Shown: piece by piece, positions 23,085 through 34,264 of the stretch
How the letters are laid out: each line of letters begins with the position of its first letter
Position numbering within the stretch: position 1 is the first letter of the stretch
Assembly (NCBI GenBank): GCA_026874595.1
Contig: CM049310.1
Coordinates: 30,195,558-30,259,557 of the forward strand
Direction: 5' to 3'
DNA: 64,000 nt
Source of the DNA: Sipunculus nudus
Taxonomy: Eukaryota; Annelida; Sipuncula; Golfingiida; Sipunculidae
Notes under the pieces: generated by a model
The model's input: the letters and a program-made list of their open reading frames with translations, nothing else
What the model was told of the DNA's origin: nothing
Databases searched by the model: none
Translations under genes and position numbers: made by a program

Positions 23085-23285
23085 TACTGTATTATTATCT
23101 TGTGAGACGGACTCTCCAAAACAAATCCCAACCATAGGTAAGCATGAGAGCAATCACCGACTCAAATTTGAATGAAATCGAATAATATTTAGGATGTTAT
23201 CGCATGGAAACGTAAACCTGACGGACAAAGGGACAGACAGACAAAAACAAATCAATGTCCCCTGTTCCGAGGAAGCGGGGACGAT
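23085..23285. repeat. Dispersed repeat with GGAC tract and hairpin, copy 2
   Basis: Matches 17200-17385. It ends in 'GACAGACAGACAAAAAC' then the hairpin GTCCCC (23257-23262) with GGGGAC (23277-23282), with inner TTCC/GGAA pairing. Confidence 0.78.
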
Positions 23286-24595
23286 AAGGCACATTTAACA
23301 ACGATAGACACAGCTAAGCAAATTTTTACTCGGGAAATTCCGGAGTAAATGTTATAACTGTTACAGATAAAATAATATATTAAAGAATGGTTTTGCATAA
23401 AGGTGAAAATGGATAACTAAATGATAAATAATAACTTGAAAATGTGAATGTTGGACAACTGACGAAACAAATGAAACACAGAGGTTATTTTCAGAAAGAT
23501 GGCACACTGGAATTACTGCAATATCTTAAATCCATGCACAGCTTTATCAGCAGTCGAATAAACCAGTGGGGATATGCTATGTCACATATGAGGCGATTAT
23601 TTGACAATTGAAGAAGACAGAGACCGTATGCGTCATACTTGATGAATTAAAGGATTAATCGTAAACTGGAGAATGATCATGTAAAAACCTAGGCAACATG
23701 ACTCAGGTGAATGAGTTGAGCAAATGTTACCCTAAAGTTTGCCCCAGATTTTAGGCAATATTACGGATTTGCAAAATGCAGATGTAACCGAAAAATGTAA
23801 TTATATTCATCGAGGCATGATCTTTCCTGTGGTACATATTCAAATAAAAAGGAGAGGAATATTGGAAACTCCATAATGGAAAAGCGGGAACTGTTGGAGC
23901 AGCATGATAATTATCCATCCCACCCAAGGACCACACCTAAAATGAAAATGAATCCATCAGGCCAACATGGATAATGACAGAAAAAAGGCTTTAACGTTAC
24001 AGCGCGGGGTTGCAAACAAACAAGACAGGTAACACGCCGGATATAATCAGAATATCTCAGGTGAATGAGACTTCTTAGTATGACGTGCCAACGTTTATTG
24101 GCTATATTATTACTGGCCAAAAAAGAACCAAGAAAGGGAATACGCACAATATGTTGGCAAGTAAGTATACTCAAAGATCCTGGAAAATATTTTGCTGCAA
24201 CAGAACTGTAGATTACATAAAAGGTAACCCTGTTGATCCTCGCAGGAGTACAGCAAATTTAGGTTTTCTTCAGTCATTTTCTATAGGTGTATGTTTCTCA
24301 AGGTATACACATTTTTTTAACACCTAGCTTGTCAGATACAGTGTGTCCATGATCGGACGCAGGAGTATATCATTTCCGGCCTTATTTTATGACGGTCAAC
24401 ACAAGTTACTCGTGATACAGACGTTCATGAAATACCTAGCCTGTGGTATTCAACTTCATTGACAAAACATTTAAATTCTGAGTTGGAAAACAAAGTCTTT
24501 GTATGATAACGCAATATAGGAATAGAAAGAATACAGGCCCATGTCTTTTCAAATGCTGATAGTTTTGACAAATGTAAGGTATGTATTTATTTCCA
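23286..24595. other. No gene recognised
   Basis: Short ORFs only, with no domain, RNA gene or clear repeat seen on either strand. Confidence 0.45.
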
Positions 24596-24599
24596 TTTA

Positions 24600-25425
24600 A
24601 CGGGACTCCTAAAAGAGTGAGTTAAGAGGTCTCGATAAAGGGTTTCGCCACACTGTCTCAAGAATTTAGGTCACCGCGGCCTAATATAGGGTTTCAAAAG
24701 TAATTATCCAAGGAACTTCCTGGGCGAAGTTTGAACATTCTAGGTTCAATAATTACTTGTCACTAGACGGGTGCCTGGCAACCGGACAGACGACAGACAT
24801 CTTACAAAATGGCGACCACTACAGATCAGATGACTTTCCGTCACCAAAGCTAAAAAGAGTGTAGGTGATGGAAATAATAGTTTTAATTTTTGCACTTAAT
24901 AACCTCGGGATTTCAGGCAGATTCCAACGGAAAGTTAAGTTACAATGATTATGATTGTGCCCCGCCTGATTTTCAGGGTACTCTTGATCATGATTTTCTA
25001 TAGCTCGCATACAGTCACAACCACCTAAAGTTCAGAGAAAGATTTTACTGAGGCCTCCTCGGATATTGCGTTAGAAGTTCCTAGGCCAACAGTTGTAAGT
25101 GTCCCGCCGGACTTTTCGGGTTCTCACAATACTGTTTTCCCCCTAAAAAGCACAGTATACCTGTCACCATGACCAAATATTTTATTGCCGGGGAGAAATT
25201 ATGAGTCTGAAGTTTTTGGGCTAAGAGTTATAATTTGTGTCCTGACTTTCCATGTTGTTTAACACATTTGTATGCCAAGGACTTCATTTGACGTTACCAT
25301 TTTCGGATTAAGTATTTCTATTTCTGACGGTTATGATTTGTGCTCTGTTAACTGATAGATTGTCATCGAACAACGGACAAAGGGTGCTTGTTATAGCTCA
25401 GTTGATTGGTCAGCTGAGCTAAAAA
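24600..25425. repeat. Decayed copies of the 340-bp family with conserved 3' hairpin
   Basis: 24600-24856 and 25020-25425 follow the same motif order as the 340-bp array ('TTCTAGGTTCAATAATTAC', 'GGTTATGATTTGTGCTCTGT', 'ACGGACAAAGGGTG') but are strongly diverged. The second ends in a hairpin with 25394-25405 pairing to 25410-25421 (one G-T pair) followed by AAAAA. The terminal hairpin is better preserved than the body. Confidence 0.65.
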
Positions 25426-25429
25426 TAAA

Positions 25430-25795
25430 AATAAATGATTCAAAGGTCATGACGCTCAGCTGACAGGCATGACTTTCAATATTATTGAACACAAGTGATC
25501 TTTGGTCACATTTATATGGTAATGTTTATGTTTGCTTTATAAAGTCCTTGATCCTAAATTACTCGATAAGGACAATACAGCACTGCAATTATAGCTTTGT
25601 CTATGACACATTTTAAACTGCACCGGAAGAGGATACATTGCTATATTTGGACTAATACACGGTCTAAACATCAGAGACTGGGTATCATCTGTAATTAGTA
25701 CTCTTTCTGAGTTACGTCTGTACTAAGACCCCAGACAAGACTAGATGTGTCGGAACTCCCCGCCTGGAGCAAATTAGAAATACTTGTTAAAAGTT
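25430..25795. other. No gene recognised
   Basis: Contains the dispersed motif 'GGTCATGACGCTCAGCTGAC' near 25446. Nothing else supportable. Confidence 0.4.
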
Positions 25796-25799
25796 TGTA

Positions 25800-26420
25800 A
25801 AATGTTCTATGTTAAGGAGCTGTCATACGGTCCAAAGTAGGTGAACCAGGACAAAATGCGACTCATCAGTAAGTTGTCATTATGCACCAACACACCAAAA
25901 ATCAGGCTGATATTCAAAGGCATTGCGAAAAAAGTCCGTACATGTGCATTTATCATGAAAATTTCAATTTTTATGAAATTTTATGTTCAGGAGCTGTCAC
26001 ACGGTCAAAAATAAGTGAACCGCGACGAAACGCAAACTTGATCAGCAACTGGTCATGATCTGGCGAGTTACAATAAATCAGGTCAATATCTGCAAGCACT
26101 GCTAAAAGAAGTCCGTACATATTAATTTATCATAAAAATTTCTATTTGCATGAAATTTACTGTTCTTTGGGCGTCATACGGGACAAAACGCAAACTCGAT
26201 CTGTAACTAGTCATTAAGCCACACACCGAAAATAGGCATATATCTGCAGGTATTGCAAAAAAAAGTCTGTACATGTGCATTTATCATGAAAATTTCTATG
26301 TGCAGGAACCGTCATACGGTCAAAAGTAGGTCAATCGGGACAAAACGCGAAATCGATCTGTAAGTGGTCATTATGCGCCCACACACCAAAAATAAGGCCA
26401 ATATCGGGCAAGCATTCCGA
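25800..26420. repeat. ~175-bp tandem repeat, about 3.5 copies
   Basis: 'GTCATACGGTC'-type starts at about 25822, 25996, 26173 and 26311 are each followed by 'GGGACAAAACGCAAACTCGA'-like sequence, 'CACCAAAAAT' and 'GTCCGTACATGTGCATTTAT'. The last copy is shorter. No protein-coding frame is conserved. Confidence 0.75.
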
Positions 26421-26506
26421 AAAAAAGCATGGCAAGGCCTCAACCAGAAGCTGAGATGATAAGAGCTGCATCCAGTCACTCACAAGTGGCAAAACTCCTA
26501 AAAAAA

Positions 26507-26547
26507 TTGGCCTGACATGTCGTCTACCAACAGACATGTCAGGCCAA
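26507..26547. repeat. Perfect 15-bp-stem hairpin
   Basis: TTGGCCTGACATGTC (26507-26521) is the exact reverse complement of 26533-26547, with an 11-base loop. It sits between the 175-bp repeat and the LINE remnant. Confidence 0.85.
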
Positions 26548-26624
26548 CCTGGTTTGTTAAGGGCTGCCTCCTTGGGTTTGTGCTCTTATATCAACCATCA
26601 TCAATACCAGTGAGGAATAGCCAC

Positions 26625-29330
26625 ATAGCGTGTTCAACTGATGAAAGCCCTGGTTAAACCTCCGCTTAAAAACTTGGGATCGGGAACCTGAAGAACCTTT
26701 GGCTGGTCTCCAATTTGGAATTCCTCTCGAAAATCATCGAGAAGTATGTTAATGATCAGATTAGGGATCACCTTAAGAGAAATGACATGAATACCACGAT
26801 CAGGGCATCGGAAAGACATTAAACCGAAACATCGTTCATCAGATGTTCACAATGACATCCAGCTGGTTCTTGACAGTGACCTATTCATAGCGCTGATAAT
26901 ATTAAATCTGTCAGCGGCTTTTGATAGAACAATATTCCTCTGGTAACACACGAAAGGAGAGTTAGTATCAAAAGCAACTCACTGAACTTGATCAGGTACG
27001 TACCTATCATGCCGACAGGATCTGTTCTGCCACACTTTACATAGTATTCGTACATATGAGAACTTTTTCCGAGTACTCTGTACTCGTACTTGAGTACTTT
27101 TTAAAAATCACAAAAGTACTCGTACATGTAATAGAGTACTTTGAAAGTATCCGGTACTCATATGAGTAATTTACGAGTACTGTTGGGTATATCATATTTC
27201 AGTATTATTTCTAAATAAACTTTAATCTCAATTTATAATATTAGTAATAGTTTATCATAGTATATAATAGTAAGCTATTATATATAATTCATAATATATA
27301 CAATATCATATTTAATAGTACTTATAGTAGTATGTTTTGTATAAGGATTAGCTGCATTAATCAATTGATTTTAGTCTGCAGACAATCGGGCAATAATTGA
27401 TCCATTAGTGAAAGATGCTGTTGGCAGCCACATATTGGACTATTTTAGTTTAGCCAAATTCAAGGGGTGCTTACTCTGAAACCCTTGTCAAACAAAGGAA
27501 CAACTATTAACTTCTCTAATTAGGTGACAGTTTGCATTCAAAAAGCAAAACCCCCAGAAGATCTCGCCGGTGTCTGCAGACATTCTGCCTACTTCACGGA
27601 GCCGATACTGGAAGAATCGTGAAACCCACTTGAATGTTGAAGGATGGCTGAGGGTCGTTTTCCATTCCTAAGAAATCTTGCTAAGAAATACCTAGCGCTG
27701 ACGGCCTCATCTGCCCAAGTGGAGAGTTTGTTTAGGTCTCTCCGGGAAGATTCTCAGACCTGACAGGGCAAACATGAGCGACCGAACATTTCCACCAGTA
27801 TTTTGAATTTGCATAATAAATCATTATGTAAATTGTATATCTTGTCTTGGAAATAGAAAATATATTTTTATGAACCTACGAGACCAGATGTTTCTTCAAT
27901 GCAACCGTCTACTATAACAAGTTCCTTTGATACATTCTCAAGTGTATATGGCCTGTTTATAAGCCCTAGAGTTTGCACTTCGCTTCAGTATTTGGTTAAG
28001 AATAACATAACATTGCATATATTTTATATTTTGATCTCGATTTTCATTAATAAAAAATTGTAACTTCGTGAGTCTTTATTAACTTAATAACATCATCAGT
28101 AAGTTTGGTTACAAAAAGTACTCATTAAAGTACTCATGAGTACATTTTGAGTACTTGTATTCAAGTACTTTTGAAAGAGTGCAAAAGTACTCATACTTGT
28201 ACTCGAGTAGTTTTAAAGTACTCAGTAGTACTCCCACGGATCAATCCTATGGCACTTAATATTCATCTTGCACTCGGCGCCTCTGAGCGATATTGTCGAT
28301 CCTCACGCACTTAAGAACCACCACAGATGGTCTGTTTTGACTTCAAACCACCATCACGAGATCAGACCAACACAGGATTAGGAGCCTATGTATATGACAT
28401 AAGAGTTTGGATTAAGGCCATCTACTCAAGCTCAATCATGATAAGACTGAAGTGATGTTATTTGCAACAAAATCGGAATGGTGATGCCGAGGAAAATCCA
28501 ACCAGCTTGTAAGATGTGATGCATGATTCAACTCTGCCTATGGCAAAACAGGTTGTCATCACATGCCGCGCCGCAATTTACCATTTGCGCAATATCGGCA
28601 ACATCATGTGCCACCTTGGGGTTCATGCTACCGAATCATTTGGACATACATTAATTACCTCAAGATTTCATTATGGTAACTCCCTATATCTTGGCATTAC
28701 AAAACAGAAAAGAACCTCAAAAGAACCCGGAAGCCAGCGACCACACTTGTTACTAGCAGCATGAGCCACATATTATACCTATATATTCATTGAATTTTAT
28801 TAGCTACATTTTGTGCACGGAGTGGACTTCAAGATCGTTGTTCTAGCTACAAGCTGTTTGTGTGACATGCTGTAGAAATATAAACCATCCGGATCCCACA
28901 GATCGTCCGATCAGGGCTTGCTCTGCCTTCCCAAGAACTCAAGAAAGCTTGGGTGATAGATCTTTTAGCCATATGGCACCAACTTGGTGGAATTAACTCC
29001 CTTCCTACAAGACGCACAACAAAACAATTAAGACACTCTTTCAGGTTGAAATACAGTTTATCCCTTGTTTAAAGTGTACTGTATCCTATTTACATCAAAT
29101 GTGCCATAATCCGCTGGTAAACTCTCCAGACTCATCAATTAGTGATTTTTTAACGTCAAAGTCAGGTCTGTTTTATCATTTTAGTTTTTTTATCATATTC
29201 TGTTTAGTTAATGTCTAATTTTTCTAATTGTTTTAATCAGATCTTTTCAAGTCTCTGTCTCAGCGCGTTAAGAATACCATTATGTATTTAGCGCTATACA
29301 AATATATGTATGAATGTTTAAAATGTATGT
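26625..29330 (+). mobile_element. CR1/L2-like non-LTR retrotransposon, broken and split by a hAT element
   Basis: Recognisable RT pieces on the plus strand, with stops and frameshifts, are 'KNLWLVSNLEFLSKIIEKYV' (about 26692-26751), 'ALIILNLSAAFD' (about 26891-26926), 'GSILWHLIFILHSAPLSDIV' (about 28238-28297) and 'LRNIGNIMCHLGV' with 'LITSRFHYGNSLYLGI' (28516-28764 frame). The 3' tail has 'TAGCGCTATACAAATATATG' near 29288-29307, like the tail of the LINE at 49130. The stretch between about 27065 and 28235 is foreign (hAT). No 5' end was found. Confidence 0.8.
27065..28235 (+). mobile_element. hAT DNA transposon remnant nested in the LINE
   Basis: Both ends carry clusters of GAGTACT/AGTACTC motifs in opposite orientation (about 27070-27180 and 28115-28233), acting as terminal and subterminal repeats. 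Inside, 27655-27760 encodes 'FPFLRNLAKKYLALTASSAQ' and 'VESLFRSLRED', the C-terminal dimerisation region of hAT transposases. The rest of the transposase is missing or decayed. An 8-bp target duplication was not found. Confidence 0.7.
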
Positions 29331-29334
29331 ATAT

Positions 29335-29890
29335 TCCCAAGGGCCCTCCCTTGATATGTAGTAAAATGGTATTCTCATTTTCAGTGAATAGATCTGTTTG
29401 CGCATGAGTGCGTCAAAAGTGGTAATGTTACGACTTGTAAATTCTTTGCTGATGCTGCAATGTTTTGGAAAGCCAAGAAATATCCTAAAGGCATTATTGT
29501 ACGCCACTTTCCCCTTATCTATGCTTGACTTTCTATATTTACTCCAGAGACTGGCACAATATAAAGGTTAGCAAAACATTTTAAATAGTAATATCTTAAC
29601 TGTTTCCGAGCAAAGATTGAATTTTTGTTTTAACATATTAGCCCGAACGTACAGTACACACATTTGCCGCAATATGTAATAGTCATCTTGCAGTTTGCTG
29701 TTGATAATGCAACCTAAATATTTGTACTGCTTGACAGGGGGTAAAAGCATTTGTCCCATTTTGAGACATGGGTCAGATGATGCCCAAGTTTTATCTTTTC
29801 CCATTATGTGCATATACACAGATTTTGTCATATTAAATTTGACATTATGTGAAATGCCATAGTCACGTTTATTTATAATTTTTTTGCAGC
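29335..29890 (-). pseudogene. LINE reverse-transcriptase C-terminal fragment
   Basis: Minus-strand frames read 'PPVKQYKYLGCIINSKLQDD' and 'ANMLKQKFNLCSETVKILLF' (29568-29831), then after a stop 'VAYNNAFRIFLGFPKHCSIS' (29280-29507 frame). This is the post-catalytic region of a LINE RT of a different lineage from the neighbouring CR1/L2-like copy. It is truncated by the 3' tail of that plus-strand LINE at about 29330. Confidence 0.75.
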
Positions 29891-29931
29891 ACGATGACGA
29901 ACAACAACCAAGTGCAGGAGTTTATGCGAAG
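29890..29931 (+). other. Possible orphan exon
   Basis: A polypyrimidine run ending TTTTTTGCAG and a GTAAGT donor flank about 42 bases with an open frame reading 'HDDEQQPSAGVYA'. No matching neighbouring exon was found, so it may be chance or a fragment of a lost gene. Confidence 0.25.
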
Positions 29932-29939
29932 TAAGTAGA

Positions 29940-31900
29940 GCTATTACCTTTTAAAATGTTTTAAGATAAAACATCAGTTTTAGAGCAAGATCTTATACTG
30001 TAGGAACAGTTTTCAAATTAATGTTTTTGGCAATTTCTGAATACATCTGAATTGTAAGCTCTTGAAGTGTTCTTAAGGGATATGCACCTAATGGCCTTCA
30101 CAAAAAGGTCAAAATAAATGTACGAAGGATTCTTTCACCTCTCATTAATGCAAGGCCCGAAGTTCAGTTTGGGAAAGTCAGTCGTAAACGCTTACAGGAC
30201 ATAATACTCCCGATGATTTGGCAATCGGGGAGAGCTCATCTGCAAAAGCCGGCCTAAAATCTGGAAACAAATAGCAATATCAAATACCTATCCATCCCTA
30301 TAAGCTGGTGGATGGGGCATAAGGGGATTAAGGACTAAAAATCAAATACAACACGTAACTTAAAAACAAGCAAATTCTTGGAATTAATGTCCTCCGCTTT
30401 GGTTTCTTTGTTGTCTTTCATGCTTGATAAGCATAAAAAATTATGACATGTGGGGACATCTGCAGGCGACATAAGGTCACTCTGACCTATATGTTCTGCA
30501 AAATGTGTGTGAAAGAACAGGCTTTTATCGACCAAGAAGTCATTTGGACAATCTAATACAGTTTGACTTTGGAACTTCTAATTTGATTTAGATCCAGTAA
30601 GTTCCTGTAAAATTTTTGAACCTGTAATAAGGTCTCTTTTACTTAATTTCTCTTAAATATTTGAAAGAACATGATTTGGAAACCCTATAAGTCAGATGGA
30701 GATAAATGGAACAGTTGGACGTAGGAATGTCTTAACTTGGCATCTTGGTTCTTGTGAAGATCTTCTTAATGGAAACCCTAAATTCGGTCTTTGTAACCTA
30801 TTTTCTAAAGAATATGGACCAAAAGCACGATTTTAACACACGAAGTCATTCCACCCATTGTTTAAAGTACCTAGGATTTTTTTCATAACATTAATTGATA
30901 GGTAAAACATTGAATTTACGTCAAACAACCGGGCCTCGATAAACTGGACGCATTTTCAAGGTGGTCGTCTAAGCGAGGTCTAATATAAAGGGGACCCAAA
31001 TCTGGACGGTGAAGAAGTAGTAATTTTGAGGTGCGGTTTTAATGTTCATGTATAACATGCATATATATCAAATTCAGCTGCGCGTTACGTCCCATGATTC
31101 ACTTGTCACTTTTACCTTTACCTTAAAACTGGAACTTAGATTTGACTCGATAAAAGAATAAAACATAGCATTTTTCAACAGAAAAGACGTTCAGGAGAGG
31201 AAAACACAAAAGGGTTTCAAGATATTGTCATGTTGTTTAATATTAGAACACCAAAAAATTGCTTGCCATAAGATATTTAAAATAGCATAGCTTAAAAATA
31301 AAAATAAAAACGTTAATATATGCCTAAAAAGGTAAAATTGTGTTATTACAATGAAAATTGTTCAAGAAGGGGTTTATTATGAATGATAAAATAAATTGGG
31401 ATTAATTTTTTATAAAGAGGTCTTTGCCAATTGTGCTATCTATAGCGAGAAGTCTGTCACAAGTGTTCCTATCGGTTGAGTCGAAGAGGAATCAAAAACA
31501 GGTGGTGCTTCAGGATTGTAATGATGACTTCGCTTCGATATAAGATATGTTTTAAACACAAGATATAATATTCACGATATAATATAAACATAAGATGTGA
31601 AAGATATAATATACGCAAGATACAATGTAAACACAAAAATATTATATACACAAGATACAAAATAGACACAGCCGGAACGTCACACTTGGAAGAAACCTTG
31701 TGTTTGGCAAGAAACAATTTACTTAATTTAAAGGGCGCCAATGTAGATCTGAAATATCACTGACCTATATTCTGCAGGATATGTGAATGAATATAATTTG
31801 AACACCTCATTAATAAGTAACGGGAGACGTTATTATTGTGAAGTTTCGAAAATCTCCTTGGACATCTGAAATTTAGCCCAGCATCCTATAGATTGTCCAA
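29940..31900. other. Intergenic with decayed repeats
   Basis: 30364-30480 resembles the family at 16960-17110. About 30770-30830, read on the minus strand, resembles the 'GGTAACAGAGACC' part of the 340-bp family. No gene was recognised. Confidence 0.5.
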
Positions 31901-31911
31901 ATGAAACATTC

Positions 31912-32165
31912 CATGAGTGTTCATCATGTATATCGACTTCTTTGTGATCATGCGCACCACCAATTTCTTCAAAACTGGCTTGGGCATGTTTGTGAAATCT
32001 CACTTAAGCATTAAGTGCAAGCTCTATATTTGCATACGGTTCATTATAATAAGAAATCAGTGCCTGAGGTCGATAGGTTCTATAATAATGCTCTGGAAGT
32101 TTTGCAGTTGAAATTAATTTTAAAAAAGATTCCTGTTTGAAATAGAATTTTATAATTCTAGCTTT
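31912..32165. repeat. Dispersed repeat, copy 2 of 13340-13620
   Basis: Clear similarity over about 240 bp with small indels, in the same orientation as copy 1. Confidence 0.75.
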
Positions 32166-32406
32166 TCCAGTTTTAACATATGGGGAAAAATTCACCAATC
32201 AGCTTCGGATCGTTAAGCCTTTGTTCTTGAAATCATACAGTTCTGGAAAACAAAACAAAAAAAAACTGAGTTGGTATAACAGGTGCCTAAAATTGATTTA
32301 CTTTTTTGCATACCGGTGGCTTTTCAAATGACTGACATAGTATTTCCTTATTTATTAATTGACAGATAAAGAGCAGAGGCAGGTTTCTCTAAAATAATAT
32401 CCAATA

Positions 32407-32651
32407 TGACAGTTGCCGATTCCACCCCTGGAATGCCTGCGTTATCTCGTCAGGGAAGGAAGAGGCCTCGCGACAACAGTGACGATGACAGCAACGACGA
32501 ACACATCGGTGATGACGACGTATTTTACGACTCTGACGCGACTTCACCCCCAGCGAAGCGCAGGAAGACGGACAGCTCCGCCACCGAAGCAGAGAGACGA
32601 TCGGTACAGTCACATTCTTCTGATACATCGACTTTTCTTTTCTTGTGCTAG
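32407..32651 (+). CDS. Uncharacterised small acidic/basic ORF
   Basis: This 81-codon frame with an ATG encodes a low-complexity protein: a basic 'RQGRKRPRDN', an acidic Asp/Ser stretch, then 'PPAKRRKTDSSAT', which would be a good nuclear localisation signal. Its composition looks more coding-like than its surroundings. A possible acceptor (TTATTAATTGACAG) lies upstream near 32365. It sits inside an insertion between two parts of a dispersed repeat, so it may be a transposon fragment. I do not recognise a family. Confidence 0.3.
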
Positions 32652-32899
32652 TGCTGGTACACAAACACCACACTCGCACTCATTCTAATCACCGAGTCTC
32701 ACCTGCATCACTTCACAGCACAACATCACAACACTCCACATCGTCACACACATCGCACTCCTCACAAACACAACAAGGGCACCGAAAAGCGGAGCATCCC
32801 TTCGCGTGGGAGTATAATGATATTGGGTGTATTACGCAAGTGTTGAAAGGAGGTGGGGAGATGTGTGAGCTTGAGCTTTGATGTCAAACTCAAAGTTGT

Positions 32900-33360
32900 A
32901 CGTGTATGGGTGTGTGAGGCATATGTGCGAGATGAAAGGTTTAGGTCAAACGGTTTGGCTTGAAATCGATCTACAAGCTTTTCCTAGAAGTGGGTGCTGT
33001 GGCTGTGACCTTTGACCTCAAAATCAATAGGTTTCTTCATGAATGGGTGGGTAAGCCATATGTGCGAGATGAAAGGTTTAGGTCAAACGGTTTGGCTTGA
33101 AATCTATCCACAAGCATTTTCAAGAAGTGGGTGCTGTGGCCGTGACCTTTGACCCCGTGACCTCAAAATCGACAGGTTACTTCATCAATGGGTGGGTAAG
33201 CCATATGTGCGAGATGAAAGGTTTTGGGCAAACGGTTTGGCTTAAAATTGATCCACAAAGCAATTTCGGAAGGACAGACGAGAGGACGGACAGACGGACG
33301 CACGCACGAACGGAGGTGTTACTATATCCCTTTCGCAATTTCGTTGCGAGGGGATTACAA
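32900..33360. repeat. ~140-bp tandem repeat (three units) with GGAC tract and 3' hairpin
   Basis: 'CATATGTGCGAGATGAAAGG' occurs at 32920, 33057 and 33202, each followed by 'GTCAAACGGTTTGGCTT' and 'AAGTGGGTGCTGTGGC'. The last unit runs into 'GGACGGACAGACGGACGC' and ends in a hairpin: ATCCC (33326-33330) with GGGAT (33351-33355), and TCGCAA (33333-33338) with TTGCGA (33344-33349). Confidence 0.85.
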
Positions 33361-33424
33361 GCAGACAACACAACATCACAGCAGACACCCGCCCCTGATG
33401 CTCCTCCGGTTATCCCGTCACGAC

Positions 33425-33545
33425 CAGTCACCAGGTCACAGATTCGAACCCCCAACGCCCGCTCTCTTAGAATGTGTGTGCACTAGTCTGGCCTTATTTA
33501 CCGGAGAGGCTACAGGAATTGACTGAGAAATTGTAGAAGGAAACA
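33425..33545. repeat. Single copy of the 262-bp array unit
   Basis: Shares 'CCGCTCTCTTAGAA' and 'GTCTGGCCT.ATTTAC' with the units at 13.7-14.9 kb. Next to it, on the minus strand, is GGGTTCGAATCTG, which fits a tRNA B-box. Confidence 0.7.
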
Positions 33546-33549
33546 CCCG

Positions 33550-34180
33550 CGATAAGCATATAAATATTATATATACGACTATATTATTAATATTATAAAT
33601 AATTCAAAATATATTAAAATGTTATCATAACTCGTGCTAAAAATATTAACTCCGCTGACTGAAAGTTGATCCTTTGTCAGACGTGCGACCGATTTGCGTC
33701 AATATTGGCCATCGGACAGTTAACAAATAGAATACTATACCCGTTTTAAATATACGATCCTTTATACCTTTAATATTATGTAGGTTCGGTGACATTAGAC
33801 CACAGTGATAATTAATTTGATTTTGAAAAGTGTCTTTAAGGCCTTTATAATTTTTTTAATCAACATGTTTGTAAACACAGCAATGTTGACAAACGGGGAA
33901 AAACCTCAGGTCGTAGGTTGCATATATGCGGAGGTAGAAAGGTCACTTGCTGCTAAACGCCATTTGCAAAGCTCTGGTTTATTTGACTTACCCCCAGATG
34001 CTCTTGTTGAATTTGTTTCGATTATTTTGGCGGCCCCACATATTATAAACACGATGATAGAAACAAAACAAGCAGACAGACATATCCAAATAAATGTCCC
34101 CCAAGGAAGCGGGGGACAAAAAAATAAATATTTTTTCTCTCATTTATTTCTTGTACACTTCACCTGATTTCTTTACTCTC
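33550..34180. other. AT-rich sequence; ends in a GGAC-family hairpin
   Basis: No gene recognised. A 120-codon frame at 33805-34167 runs through repeat sequence. 34070-34117 has 'AAGCAGACAGACATATCC' and a perfect 7-bp hairpin (GTCCCCC 34096-34102 with GGGGGAC 34111-34117), the 3' module also seen at 23257. Confidence 0.55.
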
Positions 34181-34184
34181 CTAG

Positions 34185-34262
34185 TTTGTCTGGAATCGAA
34201 CTCACTTCTCATAATGAGGAATCCTACACGCTATTAACGGAGCCGTGGATTAGGAGGTAAGG
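34185..34262 (-). repeat. tRNA-like sequence, possible SINE head
   Basis: On the minus strand 'GAGTTCGATTCCAG' fits a pol III B-box. About 25-40 bases upstream, 'TAATAGCGTGTAGG' resembles a D-arm/A-box. There is no complete cloverleaf, so it is not a functional tRNA gene. Confidence 0.35.
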
Positions 34263-34264
34263 AA

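Noticed and set aside
33805-34167. 120-codon plus-strand frame
   Set aside because: Its C-terminal part is the GGAC-family repeat end and hairpin; no recognisable domain.
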